Shown: positions 1 to 5,818, counted from the first letter of the stretch. The stretch is DNA of 6,839 nucleotides from Patescibacteria group bacterium (GCA_022705465.1 JAKJEK010000048.1:1-6839), one strand, 5' to 3'. Notes: a model not told the origin generated them from the sequence alone. Program-made: numbers and translations.

Positions 1-575
1 GTAAGACCGTCAGCTCCGGCAAGACCGTGCTCTTTGTCGGTACCAAAAAACAGGCACAGCAGGTTATCCAGAAAGAAGCTGAACGCTGTGGCATGTTCTA
101 TGTAAACAACCGCTGGCTTGGCGGTATGCTTACCAACTTTGATGTGATTAAAGAGTCGGTCAAGAAGTTTCAGGCCGAAAAAGAGCTGCTGGAGAGCGGT
201 GCAACCACCAAAATGTCTAAACGCGATGCTACCAAGATGAAGGACCGCGTTGAGAAAGAGGAAAAAGTGTTCGGCGGTCTAACTGGTTTAGAGCGTCGAC
301 CAGATGCAATTGTGCTCGTAGGTGCTCATGATGAGAAAAACGCAATGCATGAAGCTAAGCAGGTTGGGATTCCGATAATTGGATTGGTGGACACTAATAC
401 AAACCCTGCTTTAGTTGATTTTCCGATTCCTGCAAATGACGATGCGACAAAATCAATTTCTTTGTTAGTGGGAACATTCGCTAAAGCTATTAAGGATAAC
501 AAAGGATTGGCATTAAAGAAAAAAGAAGATAAAGAAAGTGCCAAGACTGAGGTTAAGGATAAAGCACTAGCATAA
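1..575 (+). CDS. rpsB: 30S ribosomal protein S2 (uS2), 5'-truncated by window edge
   Basis: This is the C-terminal three quarters of ribosomal protein S2, a small-subunit protein that sits between the head and body of the 30S subunit. The open frame is already running at the window edge (first full codon at 3) and lacks a start codon; compared with E. coli S2, roughly 55-60 N-terminal residues are missing. Visible S2 landmarks are LFVGTKKQAQ near the start, NNRWLGGMLTNF (about 80-120 nt in), a lysine-rich coiled region (KMSKRDATKMKDRVEKEEK), the PDAIVLVGAHDEKNAMHEA stretch, and GIPIIGLVDTNTNP followed by DFPIPANDD. The last about 30 residues form a Lys/Glu-rich tail (KKKEDKESAKTEVKDK), a variable part of the family. 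tsf follows after a 34-nt gap, as in most bacteria. The codons look more GC-rich over the first 300 nt than later. Identification is secure. Confidence 0.97.
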   Translation, partial: KTVSSGKTVLFVGTKKQAQQVIQKEAERCGMFYVNNRWLGGMLTNFDVIKESVKKFQAEKELLESGATTKMSKRDATKMKDRVEKEEKVFGGLTGLERRPDAIVLVGAHDEKNAMHEAKQVGIPIIGLVDTNTNPALVDFPIPANDDATKSISLLVGTFAKAIKDNKGLALKKKEDKESAKTEVKDKALA

Positions 576-609
576 TTCAATAGATTATTGTCAGATAGTA
601 AGGAGTACT

Positions 610-1221
610 ATGGCGGCAATCAGTGCAAAAGATATTATGAGTTTTCGCGAGGAAACCGGTTTGCCAATGATGGAGTGCAAGAAAGCTCTTGAAGAGGCGG
701 GCGGTGATCGCGCTAAGGCGTTGGAGATTTTACGTAAACGTGGAATGGATAAGGCAGCCAAAAAGGCTGATAGATCAACAAATTCAGGTGTCGTCGAAGC
801 CTATTCGCACGAAGGACGAATTGGTGTATTAGTAGAGGTACTGTGTGAGACTGACTTTGTAGCACGGAACGAGGAGTTCAAACAGTTAGCTCACGATTTA
901 GCATTGCAAGTGGCTGCAATGAGCCCGAAGTATGTATCCCCTGACTCGGTGCCGGCTGAGGTTGTTGAGGAGCAGAGGAATCGGGCATCTGAACAAGCGC
1001 GATCAGAGGGTAAGCCCGAAGCAGTTATAGAAAAAATTGCAAACGGCAAGCTTGAGAAGTACTACTCTGAGGTTTGCTTGCTCAATCAAGCATTTATAAA
1101 AGATCAGGACAAAACGGTTGGTGAATTGGTCAACGAGAAGGTTGCTAAGATTGGCGAGAGAATTCAGGTGGCCAGATTTGTCCGCTTTGAGCTCGGCGAA
1201 AGTTCTGACAAATCGATTTAA
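610..1221 (+). CDS. tsf: Elongation factor Ts, short form
   Basis: EF-Ts is the guanine-nucleotide exchange factor that regenerates EF-Tu-GTP during translation elongation in the cytoplasm. The protein has 203 residues. The N-terminal UBA-like domain covers about residues 1-55, with ETGLPMMECKKAL at 15-27. The hallmark EF-Tu-contacting motif TDFVARN is at 81-87, within the segment VLVEVLCETDFVARNEEF. The C-terminal part keeps the LLNQAFIKD and KTVGEL blocks (about 157-173) and KIGERIQVARFVRF (180-193). At about 200 aa it resembles the compact EF-Ts of Thermus and several reduced lineages rather than the about 283-aa E. coli protein, which has an extra core subdomain and coiled coil. The ATG at 610 follows an AGGAG (601-605) by 4 nt, which fixes the start. 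It lies 34 nt after rpsB, almost certainly in the same transcript. Confidence 0.97.
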   Translation: MAAISAKDIMSFREETGLPMMECKKALEEAGGDRAKALEILRKRGMDKAAKKADRSTNSGVVEAYSHEGRIGVLVEVLCETDFVARNEEFKQLAHDLALQVAAMSPKYVSPDSVPAEVVEEQRNRASEQARSEGKPEAVIEKIANGKLEKYYSEVCLLNQAFIKDQDKTVGELVNEKVAKIGERIQVARFVRFELGESSDKSI

Positions 1222-1246
1222 CTGTTTTGAGTTTTTGCGGTAAAAT
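1218..1246 (+). promoter_or_regulatory. Possible pyrH promoter
   Basis: TTAACT (1218-1223, 4 of 6 matches to TTGACA) lies 17 nt before TAAAAT (1241-1246, 5 of 6 matches to TATAAT). The -35 overlaps the tsf stop codon. Transcription would start near 1253, placing the 1261-1296 hairpin right at the 5' end of the message. A separate pyrH promoter after an rpsB-tsf unit is known in E. coli, but the match here is moderate, so this is a candidate only. Confidence 0.35.
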
Positions 1247-1260
1247 TACTACAACAACAA

Positions 1261-1297
1261 AAAATAGCGCAAGACACGGGGTGTTTTGCGCTATTTA
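1261..1297. terminator. Long hairpin in the tsf-pyrH gap (terminator or 5'-UTR element)
   Basis: Bases 1262-1276 pair with 1282-1296 over 15 positions with a single G-U, and C1277-G1281 can close a GGG loop, giving a stem of up to 16 bp. On the + strand the 3' side is TATTTAATAG, a poor U-tract. Read on the - strand the stem is followed by TTTTTTGTTG, a much better terminator tail, yet no minus-strand gene leads into it. It may be a leaky terminator after tsf, an attenuator, or a stabilising stem at the 5' end of a pyrH message. The structure is certain from base pairing; the role is inferred. Confidence 0.55.
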
Positions 1298-1317
1298 ATA
1301 GAACGAAAGAGGTCAAA

Positions 1318-2031
1318 ATGGCAAGTCTGGCGTATGAGCGTGTGCTGCTGAAGCTTTCGGGAGAAGCATTAATGGGTTCGAGAAGCTACGGTATCGAACC
1401 AGAAACAGTGGACAAAATTGCGCAAGAAATTGCTGAGACCAGAGAGACGGGAGCCGAAGTGGTAATTGTGCTTGGCGGAGGGAATATATTTCGGGGAATT
1501 TCAGCTGAGAAGCACGGGCTTAATCGGACAACCGGAGATTACATTGGTATGCTGGCTACAGTGATGAATTCGCTAGCATTAGGGAGCGCACTCCGAAAAA
1601 TTGGGGTGGAAAACCGAGTATCTTCGGCAATCGAGATGCCAAAAGTGTGTGAAACCTATATTCGTGATCGGGCAATTAGAAATTTAGAAAAGGGCCGTGT
1701 AGTAATTGTTGGGGCGGGTAGCGGTAATCCTTATTTTTCGACTGACACAGCAGCGGCAATGAGGGCTTGTGAACTTGATTGCAATGCAGTATTTAAGGCA
1801 ACGAAGGTTGACGGGGTTTTTGATCGTGATCCGGAAAAAGACCCGGGAGCAAAAAAGATTAAGGAGTTGGGTTACTTGGATGTATTGAATAACCGATATG
1901 CTGTAATGGACAATACGGCGATTACATTATGCATGGATAACAAGTTGCCAATTATGGTATTTGAATTGATGGCAAAGGGTAACGTAAAGCGAGCGGTTCT
2001 TGGCGAGCATGTGGGCACTATCATTCATTAG
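1318..2031 (+). CDS. pyrH: UMP kinase (uridylate kinase)
   Basis: PyrH phosphorylates UMP to UDP with ATP in the cytoplasm, the first dedicated step from UMP toward UTP and CTP. The 237-residue length is typical for this hexameric amino-acid-kinase-fold enzyme. Motifs in order: LLKLSGEAL (10-18, phosphate-binding lysine), VLGGGNIFRG (51-60, glycine-rich UMP/ATP loop), TGDYIGML (72-79, containing the UMP-contacting Asp74), VVIVGAGSGNPYFSTDTAAA (128-147, the signature of bacterial UMP kinases), and KATKVDGVFDRDP (160-172, nucleotide-binding region). The ATG at 1318 is preceded by AAAGAGG (1306-1312) at 5 nt, supporting this start. It sits between tsf and frr, the standard bacterial order. The 96-nt gap before it contains a long hairpin and a possible promoter, so it may be transcribed partly independently of rpsB-tsf. 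Confidence 0.97.
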   Translation: MASLAYERVLLKLSGEALMGSRSYGIEPETVDKIAQEIAETRETGAEVVIVLGGGNIFRGISAEKHGLNRTTGDYIGMLATVMNSLALGSALRKIGVENRVSSAIEMPKVCETYIRDRAIRNLEKGRVVIVGAGSGNPYFSTDTAAAMRACELDCNAVFKATKVDGVFDRDPEKDPGAKKIKELGYLDVLNNRYAVMDNTAITLCMDNKLPIMVFELMAKGNVKRAVLGEHVGTIIH

Positions 2032-2172
2032 ATTGGGGAGGCGTGTTTTTCCTTCACTTTTTGCTGTGTTTGTGAGAATATGAGGAGGAAAGATACAAGT
2101 AGCATTTTACTCAAGTTTTCGTGAGTGAGAGGGAATAAGGGCATTAGTATTGGAGATAAACAAAGGAGAAGT
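2032..2172 (+). other. pyrH-frr spacer with orphan Shine-Dalgarno-like box
   Basis: This 141-nt spacer is unusually long for this operon. It contains AGGAGG at 2083-2088 with no start codon at a usable distance downstream. A weak promoter-like pair, TTCACT (2053-2058) and GAATAT (2076-2081, preceded by TG), is separated by 17 nt. The actual frr ribosome binding site is a different AAAGGAG at 2162-2168. A 14-codon frame from ATG 2080 to TGA 2124 has no ribosome binding site. I see no convincing terminator or riboswitch. Confidence 0.3.
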
Positions 2173-2730
2173 ATGATCGAGAGTATAATCAACGAGGCGA
2201 AGCCAAAAATGAAAAGCGCAGTTGATAGTTTAGTCAGTAACTTCAAAAAGATTAGAACTGGCAGGGCAAACCCCGATATTCTGGATAACGTGATTGTCTC
2301 GTACTATGGAGTAAGCACTCCTTTGCGCGAAATGGCGACGATTGCTGTTCCGGAACCGATGATGATCACGATTAAACCGTGGGACAGAAATGCTCTGGCT
2401 GATATTGAGTTAGCAATCAGGAATTCCAGCCTCGGTTTGTCTCCAATCAACGATGGCGTAATGGTGCGTCTAGTTTTACCGCCTCTAACTGAAGAGCGCA
2501 GGAAGCAGATCGTGAAAGAGGTAAAGAAAGAGGGGGAACAGGCCAAAATTGCAATTCGTAATATTCGGGGTGAGGCATGGGGCAGAGTACAGGAAGCGGA
2601 GCGTAAGGGCGAGGCCACCGAAGACGATCGCTATCGGGCCGAGGATTTATTGAATAAGCTGGTTGCGGAGAAGAACAAAGAAATTGATCAGGTTGTGGCA
2701 GCGAAGGAAGTCGAAATCTTAAAAGTCTAG
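2173..2730 (+). CDS. frr: Ribosome recycling factor
   Basis: RRF works with EF-G to split post-termination ribosomes so subunits can be reused. From ATG 2173 the product is 185 residues, exactly the usual family length. Landmarks are FKKIRTGRANPDIL (24-37, containing the conserved RTGRA), the domain II stretch YYGVSTPLREMATIAVPEP (44-62), IKPWD (67-71), IRNSSLGLSPINDG (82-95), RLVLPPLTEERR (99-110) and AIRNIRGEAWGRV (127-139) with the conserved Arg129 and Arg132. The frame could be extended 48 nt upstream to a GTG at 2125, but AAAGGAG at 2162-2168, 4 nt before ATG 2173, and family length both favour 2173. The segment after Arg132 reads GEAWGRV where E. coli has RDANDKV. It is 15 nt from rseP, so the two are probably co-transcribed. 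Confidence 0.97.
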   Translation: MIESIINEAKPKMKSAVDSLVSNFKKIRTGRANPDILDNVIVSYYGVSTPLREMATIAVPEPMMITIKPWDRNALADIELAIRNSSLGLSPINDGVMVRLVLPPLTEERRKQIVKEVKKEGEQAKIAIRNIRGEAWGRVQEAERKGEATEDDRYRAEDLLNKLVAEKNKEIDQVVAAKEVEILKV

Positions 2731-2745
2731 ATAAAGGATTGTCTC

Positions 2746-3825
2746 ATGATTTTGAGCTTATTGGCGTTTCTGGTTGTTTTGGGAATTTTAGTTTTAGTTC
2801 ATGAATTCGGCCACTTTATTGTTGCAAAAAAATTAGGAATAAAGGTCTTAGAGTTTGCCTTTGGTTTTCCACCAAGACTGTACTCGAAGAAGTATGGGGA
2901 GACGAACTATTCGATTAATGCTATTCCCTTTGGCGGTTATGTTAAGATGCTGGGCGAATTGGAGCACTCCAAGGACAAAAGAGCGTTTGAGAATCAAAGT
3001 CCGGGAAAGCGGTTGTTGGTGGCGGTGGCTGGAGTGGTGATGAACATCTTGCTGGCATGGGTGATTTTGTCTGTGGGATTTACGGTGGGGATGCCCCCGT
3101 TGGTATCTAGTGCTGACGTAATTCCTGGACAGAAGTTATCTTCAGAGATAGTTGTGGCGGAAGTGCAAAAAGGTTCTCCGGCTGAAAAAGCTGACCTAAA
3201 ACAGGGAGACGTATTGCTTCGGGCAAAAAGCGGCGAAGACGCGACTGACTTTGATGAAGCTGAAGATGTGGGAGCGTTTACCAAATCGCATCCGGGCAGA
3301 GAGATCGCGATCGTTTATCAGCGTGGAGATGAACAGGTTGAGAAGAAGATTCAACTCCAGTCTGAAGGGGAGACTCCGCTAGGAGTAGCGGTGGTTGAAC
3401 GTTCTATTGTGCAGGTGCCATGGTATCGGGCACCGTACGTAGCGCTAAGGGAGACCTGGGAGGTAACGAAGGTTGCTTTTCAATTGCTGGGTCAATTTTT
3501 TGTGAATCTGTTCTCTTCTGGCAAGATGGACGAGAATGTTGGTGGTCCAGTGGCGATTTATGTGTATAGCGGTTTGGCGGTGCGGGCTGGAATTATGATA
3601 TTTCTTCAGTTTATTGCCATGCTCTCGATCAATCTGGCATTGATTAACATTTTGCCATTTCCGGCTCTCGATGGCGGAAGAATACTGTTTGTGGTACTGG
3701 AGAAGATTTTGGGCAGGAAGGTAGTCAAGGAAGAGGTGGAAAATATTATTCATACGATCGGTTTTGCTTTACTGATTGCCCTGCTGATAGCAATAACTTA
3801 TCGGGACATCGTGAAATTGTTCTAA
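2746..3825 (+). CDS. rseP: RseP-type membrane-embedded site-2 zinc metalloprotease (M50B)
   Basis: This intramembrane protease cleaves transmembrane segments of substrates such as anti-sigma factors and leftover signal peptides. The 359-residue protein begins with a transmembrane helix (about 2-18) running into HEFGH at 19-23, the HExxH zinc site with catalytic Glu20. Next come the PFGGYVKMLGE membrane-associated block (61-71), a second helix (about 90-113), one PDZ domain (about 133-205; GSPAEKADLKQGD at 143-155), and the C-terminal half with GGPVAIY (266-272), hydrophobic helices about 280-303 and 336-350. Within NILPFPALDGGR (301-312) Asp309 is the third zinc ligand. It has a single PDZ, unlike E. 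coli RseP with two tandem PDZ domains, as in many shorter homologues. ATG 2746 follows AAAGGA (2733-2738) by 7 nt. In many bacteria uppS, cdsA and dxr lie between frr and rseP; none are here. The natural substrate cannot be inferred. Confidence 0.95.
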   Translation: MILSLLAFLVVLGILVLVHEFGHFIVAKKLGIKVLEFAFGFPPRLYSKKYGETNYSINAIPFGGYVKMLGELEHSKDKRAFENQSPGKRLLVAVAGVVMNILLAWVILSVGFTVGMPPLVSSADVIPGQKLSSEIVVAEVQKGSPAEKADLKQGDVLLRAKSGEDATDFDEAEDVGAFTKSHPGREIAIVYQRGDEQVEKKIQLQSEGETPLGVAVVERSIVQVPWYRAPYVALRETWEVTKVAFQLLGQFFVNLFSSGKMDENVGGPVAIYVYSGLAVRAGIMIFLQFIAMLSINLALINILPFPALDGGRILFVVLEKILGRKVVKEEVENIIHTIGFALLIALLIAITYRDIVKLF

Positions 3826-3829
3826 GAGG

Positions 3830-3859
3830 AAAACATCCGGCTATTCAGCCGGATGTTTT
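3830..3859. terminator. Intrinsic terminator after rseP, probably bidirectional
   Basis: A perfect 13-bp stem joins AAAACATCCGGCT (3830-3842) to its exact reverse complement (3847-3859) around an ATTC loop. The A-tract and T-tract at the ends of the stem give each strand a run of four U, so it can stop transcription from either side. It lies 4 nt after the rseP stop and is the obvious end of the + strand operon. Confidence 0.88.
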
Positions 3860-3862
3860 GAT

Positions 3863-3894
3863 AAAAGGGCCTAGAAGAGGCCCTTGAGGTTTTT
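3863..3894. terminator. Second hairpin terminator between convergent genes
   Basis: AAGGGCCT (3865-3872) pairs perfectly with AGGCCCTT (3878-3885) around a 5-nt loop. On the - strand the stem is followed directly by TT and then ATC, fitting termination of the 95-aa gene at 3912-4199. On the + strand a T5 run (3890-3894) follows after GAGG. With the preceding hairpin it forms a tandem terminator pair between convergently transcribed genes. Confidence 0.75.
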
Positions 3895-3911
3895 GGTACG
3901 CAAATAGCGTA

Positions 3912-4199
3912 TCAAATAGGTGTGCCCAGACGGCTCAGACGCTGCCTGACTGGTTCATCCAGACAAGCGAGGATCGCCTGCGCGGATTCGGGGTCATGCC
4001 TGGAGAGATAGTCCATCACCTGGTGGGGTAGATAGGCGCGGCGATGCGGAACCTCTTCGAGGTGATCGTTGGGAGCAATCCAGCCGGCAATCAACCGGGC
4101 GGCGGTATCCGGCCTCACGTTGCTGAGGGTCTCGGCTACCGAGGGAATCGAGGCTTCGACTCTGCCGGTGTAGCGTTGTGTAACGGCCAAGGTAGACAT
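3912..4199 (-). CDS. Hypothetical protein, 95 aa, unrecognised
   Basis: I do not recognise this protein. It has 95 residues, no signal peptide, no transmembrane segment and no cysteine cluster (one Cys at 79). It looks largely helical, with probable helices at about 17-28, 30-41, 58-68, 70-80 and 82-91. Arg, Ala, Leu and Pro are abundant, and PHRRAYLPHQ (51-60) is a basic, His-rich patch. The last half (DPESAQAILACLDEPVRQRLSRL) faintly recalls short helical repeats such as the MgtE N-terminal domain, too weakly to name. That it is real is supported by a near-consensus promoter, a strong Shine-Dalgarno, coherent codon use and terminators downstream. The start is uncertain: AAGGAG abuts ATG 4199 with no spacer, whereas TTG at codon 4 (4190) would have 9 nt. 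GC is near 60% in a sampled 60-nt stretch, above its neighbours, suggesting different origin or selection. Confidence 0.72.
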   Translation of the reverse strand: MSTLAVTQRYTGRVEASIPSVAETLSNVRPDTAARLIAGWIAPNDHLEEVPHRRAYLPHQVMDYLSRHDPESAQAILACLDEPVRQRLSRLGTPI

Positions 4200-4200
4200 C

Positions 4201-4208
4201 TCCTTCCG
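4201..4208 (-). promoter_or_regulatory. Ribosome binding site that leaves the start codon ambiguous
   Basis: On the minus strand GGAAGGA runs over 4207-4201 and ends in the G at 4200, immediately before ATG 4199-4197. A zero-length spacer from AAGGAG to ATG is too short for usual initiation, whereas the in-frame TTG at 4190-4188 lies 9 nt away. Either the TTG is used or the ribosome pairs with the upstream GGAAGG part. Confidence 0.55.
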
Positions 4209-4228
4209 TGGGTATTTGGTACTTTAGA

Positions 4229-4257
4229 TTTATAACTTAGATAGCGGTTAGTGTCAA
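4229..4257 (-). promoter_or_regulatory. Strong sigma70-type promoter of the 95-aa gene
   Basis: Read on the minus strand: TTGACA (4257-4252, perfect consensus -35), a 17-nt spacer, then TATAAA (4234-4229, 5 of 6 to consensus -10). The predicted start is about 4222, giving a leader of some 20-30 nt carrying the Shine-Dalgarno. It lies just beyond the terminator of the upstream minus-strand gene, making the 95-aa gene an independent unit. Confidence 0.85.
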
Positions 4258-4260
4258 GGT

Positions 4261-4294
4261 TATAAAAGAAAACACCCGCTTGTGTACGGGTGTT
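4261..4294 (-). terminator. Intrinsic terminator of the YdjM-like membrane protein gene
   Basis: On the minus strand AACACCCG (4294-4287) pairs with CGGGTGTT (4278-4271) around an 8-nt loop, followed by TTCTTTTATA. It begins 7 nt after the stop codon of the gene at 4301-4894, the typical geometry of a rho-independent terminator. Confidence 0.85.
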
Positions 4295-4300
4295 GGTGCG

Positions 4301-4894
4301 TTACCCCAGGGTTGCATAAACAACCGCAAGGCAGAAGGTAAGGATTCCGCCGATGGATTCGCTGGTCGGTCGAAGGTAGTAGGTGGCCAGCCACTCTTCA
4401 AGTGGGATTTTGCCGGCTTCTTCTGGCGTCCAGCTGCAGACCAGGCGGCGTTTCCCATCCTTGATCATGCCGATTTGATATAGACGGCCCGAGAAGGGAG
4501 CCAGCCATTCGATTCCCCATCGGTTTGCCTGACCCAAACTATCGTGAAGATAATGAAAGAGCAGACAGAGCGTTACTAGGGGGAGCCAGAACTCGGCATG
4601 GTTTGGAGCAGAGGTGCCAACCAGCAGGACGGTGGCGCCCAGGGTGATTGCCATGAATAGCATGGGTTGATGCGTGATCATCGAGCGATGCTTGCTATCG
4701 ATGGCTTGAGATTTAGCTTTTTGGGCCAGAATGTCGATGTCTGGCAACCAAGCCAGGATGATCCCCAGGGCATATACCCACCAATGGGGTTGATAGCCTG
4801 AGGTTTTGCCGAACAGGTGAACGAAGAAGATGCCGCCACCAGCATCAGCAGTTACGGCGATGGCCATACCGAGCAACTTCTTGGTTGCTGACAC
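4301..4894 (-). CDS. YdjM/DUF457-like membrane-bound metal-dependent hydrolase family protein
   Basis: This 197-residue integral membrane protein shows the conserved polar pattern of the YdjM-type membrane-bound hydrolase family: AWLPDID (48-54), KHRSMITHQ (68-76, the HR..TH signature), HYLHDS (114-119) and WLAPFSGRLY (130-139). These His/Asp residues are thought to bind metal in the family; substrates are generally unknown. Probable membrane segments lie at about 9-26, 37-50, 77-94, 101-117 and 180-196. The hydrophilic stretch 140-178 (KDGKRR, TPEEAGKIPLEEWLA) looks cytosolic. The start chosen is GTG 4894, the first available after an in-frame TGA, but its Shine-Dalgarno is poor; ATG 4867 (codon 10) is an alternative. 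Its own promoter and terminator mark it as a single-gene unit, divergent from the glycosyltransferase gene. Family assignment is fairly confident; the reaction is not known. Confidence 0.78.
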   Translation of the reverse strand: MSATKKLLGMAIAVTADAGGGIFFVHLFGKTSGYQPHWWVYALGIILAWLPDIDILAQKAKSQAIDSKHRSMITHQPMLFMAITLGATVLLVGTSAPNHAEFWLPLVTLCLLFHYLHDSLGQANRWGIEWLAPFSGRLYQIGMIKDGKRRLVCSWTPEEAGKIPLEEWLATYYLRPTSESIGGILTFCLAVVYATLG

Positions 4895-4935
4895 AGCAGT
4901 TTTCTTTCAGGTTTGGTATGTAGGCTATATAAATA

Positions 4936-4964
4936 ATTATATCACAAAAAATCACTTTTGTCTA
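4936..4964 (-). promoter_or_regulatory. Strong promoter of the YdjM-like gene with extended -10
   Basis: On the minus strand: TAGACA (4964-4959, 5 of 6 to TTGACA), a 17-nt spacer, then TATAAT (4941-4936, perfect -10) preceded by TGA, i.e. an extended -10 TGnTATAAT. Predicted transcription start is about 4929, leaving a 35-nt leader to GTG 4894. The surrounding 129-nt divergent spacer (4895-5023) is very AT-rich. Confidence 0.85.
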
Positions 4965-4984
4965 TATATGGTCACAGTGAATAC

Positions 4985-5022
4985 TGGAATTTAATAATAA
5001 ATAGCGTTACAATCGTTATTAA
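4985..5022 (+). promoter_or_regulatory. Possible promoter of the glycosyltransferase gene, maybe leaderless
   Basis: TACAAT (5008-5013, 5 of 6 to TATAAT) has only a weak -35 17 nt upstream (TGGAAT, 4985-4990). Initiation about 7 nt later would fall within 4 nt of ATG 5024, so the message would be nearly leaderless, consistent with no Shine-Dalgarno before that ATG. The -10 is flanked by a 7-bp inverted repeat, TTAATAA (4991-4997) and TTATTAA (5016-5022), which could be an operator but may be chance in AT-rich DNA. Confidence 0.35.
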
Positions 5023-5023
5023 G

Positions 5024-5818
5024 ATGAGCGTAAATACAGCCCAAAGTAGTAAAAAGGTAGTTGTGGTCTTGCCAGCGTACAACGCGGAGAAGACACTAAT
5101 TCAAACGATTAGCGATATACCTCATCACTGTGTTGATGAGATTATTTTAGTTGATGATTGCAGCCGCGATGAGACGGTGCGCATAGCTGAGGAGGCAGGT
5201 TTAATTGTGCACCAGCATAAGGTAAATGGCGGTTATGGCGCTAACCAAAAGACATGCTATCGCATGGCTCTTGACCGAGGCGCAGATGTAGTGATTATGC
5301 TCCATCCTGACTACCAGTATGATCCCAGGCTCATCAAATACTTTGTGGAGTTAATTAGTGATGGGTATTTCGATGTAATGCTGGGGTCAAGGATTCGTTC
5401 TAGGCAGGAGGCGCTGGAGGGTGGAATGCCACCATACAAGTACTATAGCAATCGATTTTTGAGCTTAGTTGAAAATATGATGTCGGGGCAGAATTTGTCG
5501 GAATGGCATACTGGAATGAGAGCTTATAAGAGGACAGTGCTGCAGGAGATTGATTTTGAGAATAATTCGGACGATTTTGTATTTGATAGCCAGGTGTTAT
5601 TTCAGATTGTGGAGAAGGGTTACAGGATTGGAGAGATTCCCGTGCCGGTACGTTACTTTGCGGAAGCATCGAGTATTAACTTCAAACGAAGCTTAAAGTA
5701 TGGAATTGGAACCTTGGGTCTAGCACTACGACATGGTTTGATGAGTTCGTTGAAGCCAGTAAGGCATGGATTTCGGATACTTAAGTTTAGGACGAGACAG
5801 AGAGATCGTATCTGGTAA
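5024..5818 (+). CDS. Family 2 glycosyltransferase (DPM/DPG-synthase-like)
   Basis: This is a soluble GT-A-fold glycosyltransferase that would transfer a sugar from a nucleotide-sugar donor, in this subgroup often to a polyprenyl-phosphate lipid. Counted from ATG 5024 (264 aa), the domain starts at once with [14 protein letters not shown] (12-25). It continues with [13 protein letters not shown] (39-51, nucleotide-binding Asp pair), [12 protein letters not shown] (68-79) and [12 protein letters not shown] (90-101, in the place of the metal-binding DxD region). [20 protein letters not shown] (121-140), WHTGMRAY (161-168) and DDFVFDSQ (183-190) complete the pattern. No C-terminal transmembrane helices are present, unlike Dpm1/GtrB forms with membrane anchors; the end is basic ([18 protein letters not shown] region, 249-262). 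An upstream in-frame TTG at 4958 would add 22 residues, but the domain begins naturally after 5024. Neither start has a clear Shine-Dalgarno. The next gene encodes a putative GT-C transferase that could use a lipid-linked sugar. Confidence 0.9.
   Translation: MSVNTAQSSKKVVVVLPAYNAEKTLIQTISDIPHHCVDEIILVDDCSRDETVRIAEEAGLIVHQHKVNGGYGANQKTCYRMALDRGADVVIMLHPDYQYDPRLIKYFVELISDGYFDVMLGSRIRSRQEALEGGMPPYKYYSNRFLSLVENMMSGQNLSEWHTGMRAYKRTVLQEIDFENNSDDFVFDSQVLFQIVEKGYRIGEIPVPVRYFAEASSINFKRSLKYGIGTLGLALRHGLMSSLKPVRHGFRILKFRTRQRDRIW

Noticed and set aside
2080..2124. 14-codon frame (ATG 2080 to TGA 2124) upstream of frr as a leader peptide
   Set aside because: No ribosome binding site precedes it, the AGGAGG lies inside it, and there is no residue bias or attenuator structure to suggest a leader peptide.
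2125..2172. Extended N-terminus of ribosome recycling factor from GTG 2125
   Set aside because: The extension has no family counterpart; ATG 2173 has AAAGGAG at 4 nt and gives the standard 185-aa length.
3445..3753. 102-aa minus-strand frame within rseP, and similar antisense frames in rpsB, frr and the glycosyltransferase
   Set aside because: These are antisense shadows of well identified genes, without ribosome binding sites or recognisable motifs.
3895..3913. Small hairpin TACGC/GCGTA near the end of the 95-aa gene
   Set aside because: Only 5 to 7 bp, no U-tract, and it overlaps the stop codon; the two stronger hairpins just beyond explain termination.
4044..4235. 63-aa + strand frame opposite the 95-aa gene
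   Set aside because: It is antisense to a better supported gene with promoter and Shine-Dalgarno, and has no ribosome binding site or recognisable protein character.
1262..5006. Octamer AAATAGCG occurring at 1262, 3902 and 4999, all in or at the edge of non-coding DNA
   Set aside because: Three copies of an 8-mer with no shared flanks or regular context; one is just an arm of the pyrH hairpin. Could be chance.
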